Source: Limnanthes douglasii subsp. nivea (Eukaryota; Streptophyta; Magnoliopsida; Brassicales; Limnanthaceae). Taken from it: DNA of 64,000 nucleotides. The translations under genes and the position numbers were made by a program. This document shows positions 62,715-64,000 of the stretch, one piece after another. The notes beneath the pieces were generated by a model. The model saw nothing but the letters and a program-made list of their open reading frames with translations, did no database searches and was not told where the DNA came from. The stretch's first letter is position 1, and each line of letters starts with the position of its first letter. The stretch is from assembly GCA_036936605.1 (NCBI GenBank), contig JAUPFV010000005.1:151281195-151345194 (forward strand). Direction: 5' to 3'.

Positions 62715-63302
62715 GTTCAGTACTGCACGACCAATGTATATAACCCAGCATAACCGAAAATCTCACTAGATAAGGAAACTATTTATTAACTTTGAATTAA
62801 AGAAGCGTACTATGCATGAATCGCGCTTTCATTTAATACACATTGCAAACAAAATTTAAATAAATACAAACAAAATATCACGGGCGTATGTGTGGTCAAC
62901 AACAATAAATGCAATCTTGGAATTTCGAAACTACAGGATCCCTGTAACGTTTAGATCTATTTTCTTAAACGTCTCTTATAAAAACCAAATCACGCTTCTT
63001 TTTAGGTCGAAAAATACTTTTACTTTTCACGAAACACGTTTTCATTTAATACACATCACGGACAAAATTTACATAAACACAATTAACTGCACACGGTCAA
63101 CATCAATAAATGCTATTTTCTAAAGCGACTCCTAGTTTAAAACAAATAGCGCTTCTTCTTAGATCCGCAACATTGTTAAATCGATTGTTCCTTAGAAATA
63201 GGATTTTAAAATCCGGACATTTTCCTTACAAATATCATGCTTATCAGTTAATACTCACCGACCAAAACCAAAACCAAAATGAAAAAAAAAATTAAGAAAA
63301 AG

Positions 63303-63421
63303 GGGATGCAACACGAGGACTTCGCAGGAGGTCACCCATCCTAGTACTACTCTCGCTCAAGCACGCTTCACTGCGGAGTTCTGATGGGATCCGGTGCATT
63401 AGTGCTGGTATGATCGCATCC
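63303..63421 (-). rRNA. 5S rRNA: 5S rRNA gene
   Basis: Full length. G98C, G65A and T53G. The upstream spacer lacks about 10 bases of the CTCACTAGATAAGG motif. Last gene in the window; the sequence then runs out in spacer. Confidence 0.94.
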
Positions 63422-63621
63422 GTTAAGTACTGCACGACCAATGTATATAACCCAGCATAACCGAAAATCAGGAAACTATTTATTAACTTTAAATTAAAGA
63501 AGCGTACTATGCATGAATCGCGCTTTCATTTAATACACATTGCAAACAAAATTTAAATAAATACAAACAAAATATTACGGGCGTATCTGTGGTCAACAAC
63601 AATAAATGCAATCTTGGAATT

Positions 63622-64000
63622 TCGAAACTACAGGATCCCTGTAACGTTTAGATCTATTTTCTTAAACGTCTCTTATAAAAACCAAATCACGCTTCTTTTT
63701 AGGTCGAAAAATACTTTTACTTTTCACGAATCACGTTTTCATTTAATACACATCACGGACAAAATTTACATAAACACAATTAACTGCACACGGTCAACAT
63801 CAATAAAGGTTATTTTCTAAAGTGACTCCTAGTTTAAAACAAATAGCGCTTCATTCGAAACTACAGGATCCCTGTAACGTTTAGATCTATTTTCTTAAAC
63901 GTCTCTTATAAAAACCAAATCACGCTTCTTTTTAGGTCGAAAAATACTTTTATTTTTCACGAATCACGTTTTCATTTAATACACATCACGTACAAAATTT
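63622..64000. repeat. Spacer duplication, 233 bp, cut by window end
   Basis: TCGAAACTACAGG at 63622 and 63855, with the same TTTTATTTTTCACG and ATCACGTACAAAA variants as 60680-60735, so it is a copy of that spacer. Confidence 0.88.

Larger units (their letters stand above)
1..64000 (-). repeat. 5S rDNA tandem array (spans whole window)
   Basis: Ninety-two head-to-tail 5S copies in one orientation, separated by homologous AT-rich spacers. Start-to-start spacing is mostly 663 or 707 bp. Longer steps (744-968 bp) come from spacer duplications and shorter ones (488-650 bp) from deletions. Every intergenic stretch over 300 bases is this same spacer, and I see no unrelated insertion anywhere. The gene type (CGCAGTTAAG, ACCTCCTGG, CACTAATGCACC) is eudicot-like; monocots usually differ at these places. 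In plants such arrays are transcribed by RNA polymerase III in the nucleus and supply the 5S rRNA of the large ribosomal subunit. How many of these copies are active cannot be read from the sequence. Confidence 0.98.

Noticed and set aside
1..64000. CRISPR array or other short-spaced repeat system
   Set aside because: The repeat unit is about 700 bp, its conserved core is 5S rRNA, and the spacers are homologous to each other, not unique.
1..64000. Satellite DNA without genes
   Set aside because: The length and AT content fit a satellite, but each unit has a complete 5S gene with promoter elements at the exact known distances.

Overview
The whole window is one uninterrupted tandem array of 5S ribosomal RNA genes from a plant nuclear genome. 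All genes lie on the minus strand. I count 92 recognisable 5S copies: 75 are full length (119 nt) and 17 are truncated, deleted, expanded or fragmentary. No protein-coding gene, transposon, tRNA or CRISPR array is visible, and neither edge of the array is reached. The gene sequence (GTTAAGCGTGCTTGGGCGAG in the middle, CCTCCTGGGAAGTCC near the 3' end, CACTAATGCACC near the 5' end) is of the eudicot type. The family or species cannot be named from the window.

Notation used below: positions within a gene are given in RNA numbering 1-119 with DNA letters. Position 1 is the highest plus-strand coordinate of each feature. The reference is the eudicot-type sequence, which copies 9349-9467, 18035-18153, 20771-20889 and 22791-22909 match exactly. 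Upstream positions are negative.

Each unit, read on the minus strand, has a TATATA box at -28 to -23, a GC at -12/-11, a C at -1, the 119-nt gene with its internal control region (A box about 50-64, intermediate element about 67-72, C box about 80-90), a T5 stop signal just after CCCC, and an AT-rich non-transcribed spacer of about 540-590 bp. Two unit lengths dominate, 663 and 707 bp. They differ by a 44-bp block beside the terminator that carries a second, longer T tract. The spacer contains two diverged subrepeats 213 bp apart, and some spacer duplications arose by recombination between them.

Region by region: 0-5 kb has mixed short and long units with early degenerates (1556, 2191) and duplicated spacers. 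5.1-13.5 kb is a six-gene, about 4.17-kb tandem duplication, followed to 15 kb by a two-gene 1381-bp duplication. 15-25.7 kb is a mosaic of reused units, with spacer expansions and one gene that has lost its terminator. 26.3-35 kb holds a 3267-bp and then a 1967-bp duplication. 36-37 kb is a rearranged spacer next to a unit almost the same as the one at position 186, about 36.7 kb away. 37-51 kb is mostly 707-bp units, with a 1407-bp duplication and several damaged genes. 51.9-56.35 kb is a 1380-bp dimer repeated three times. 56.5-64 kb is 707-bp units ending in expanded spacers that recur 3274 bp apart.

The pattern looks like an array kept alive by unequal exchange and local segmental duplication. 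Promoters are nearly invariant, while the genes carry many point changes, most of all at A-box positions 50-53. I found no new biological system. The interest lies in array architecture, amplified pseudogenes and variation concentrated in an internal promoter element.
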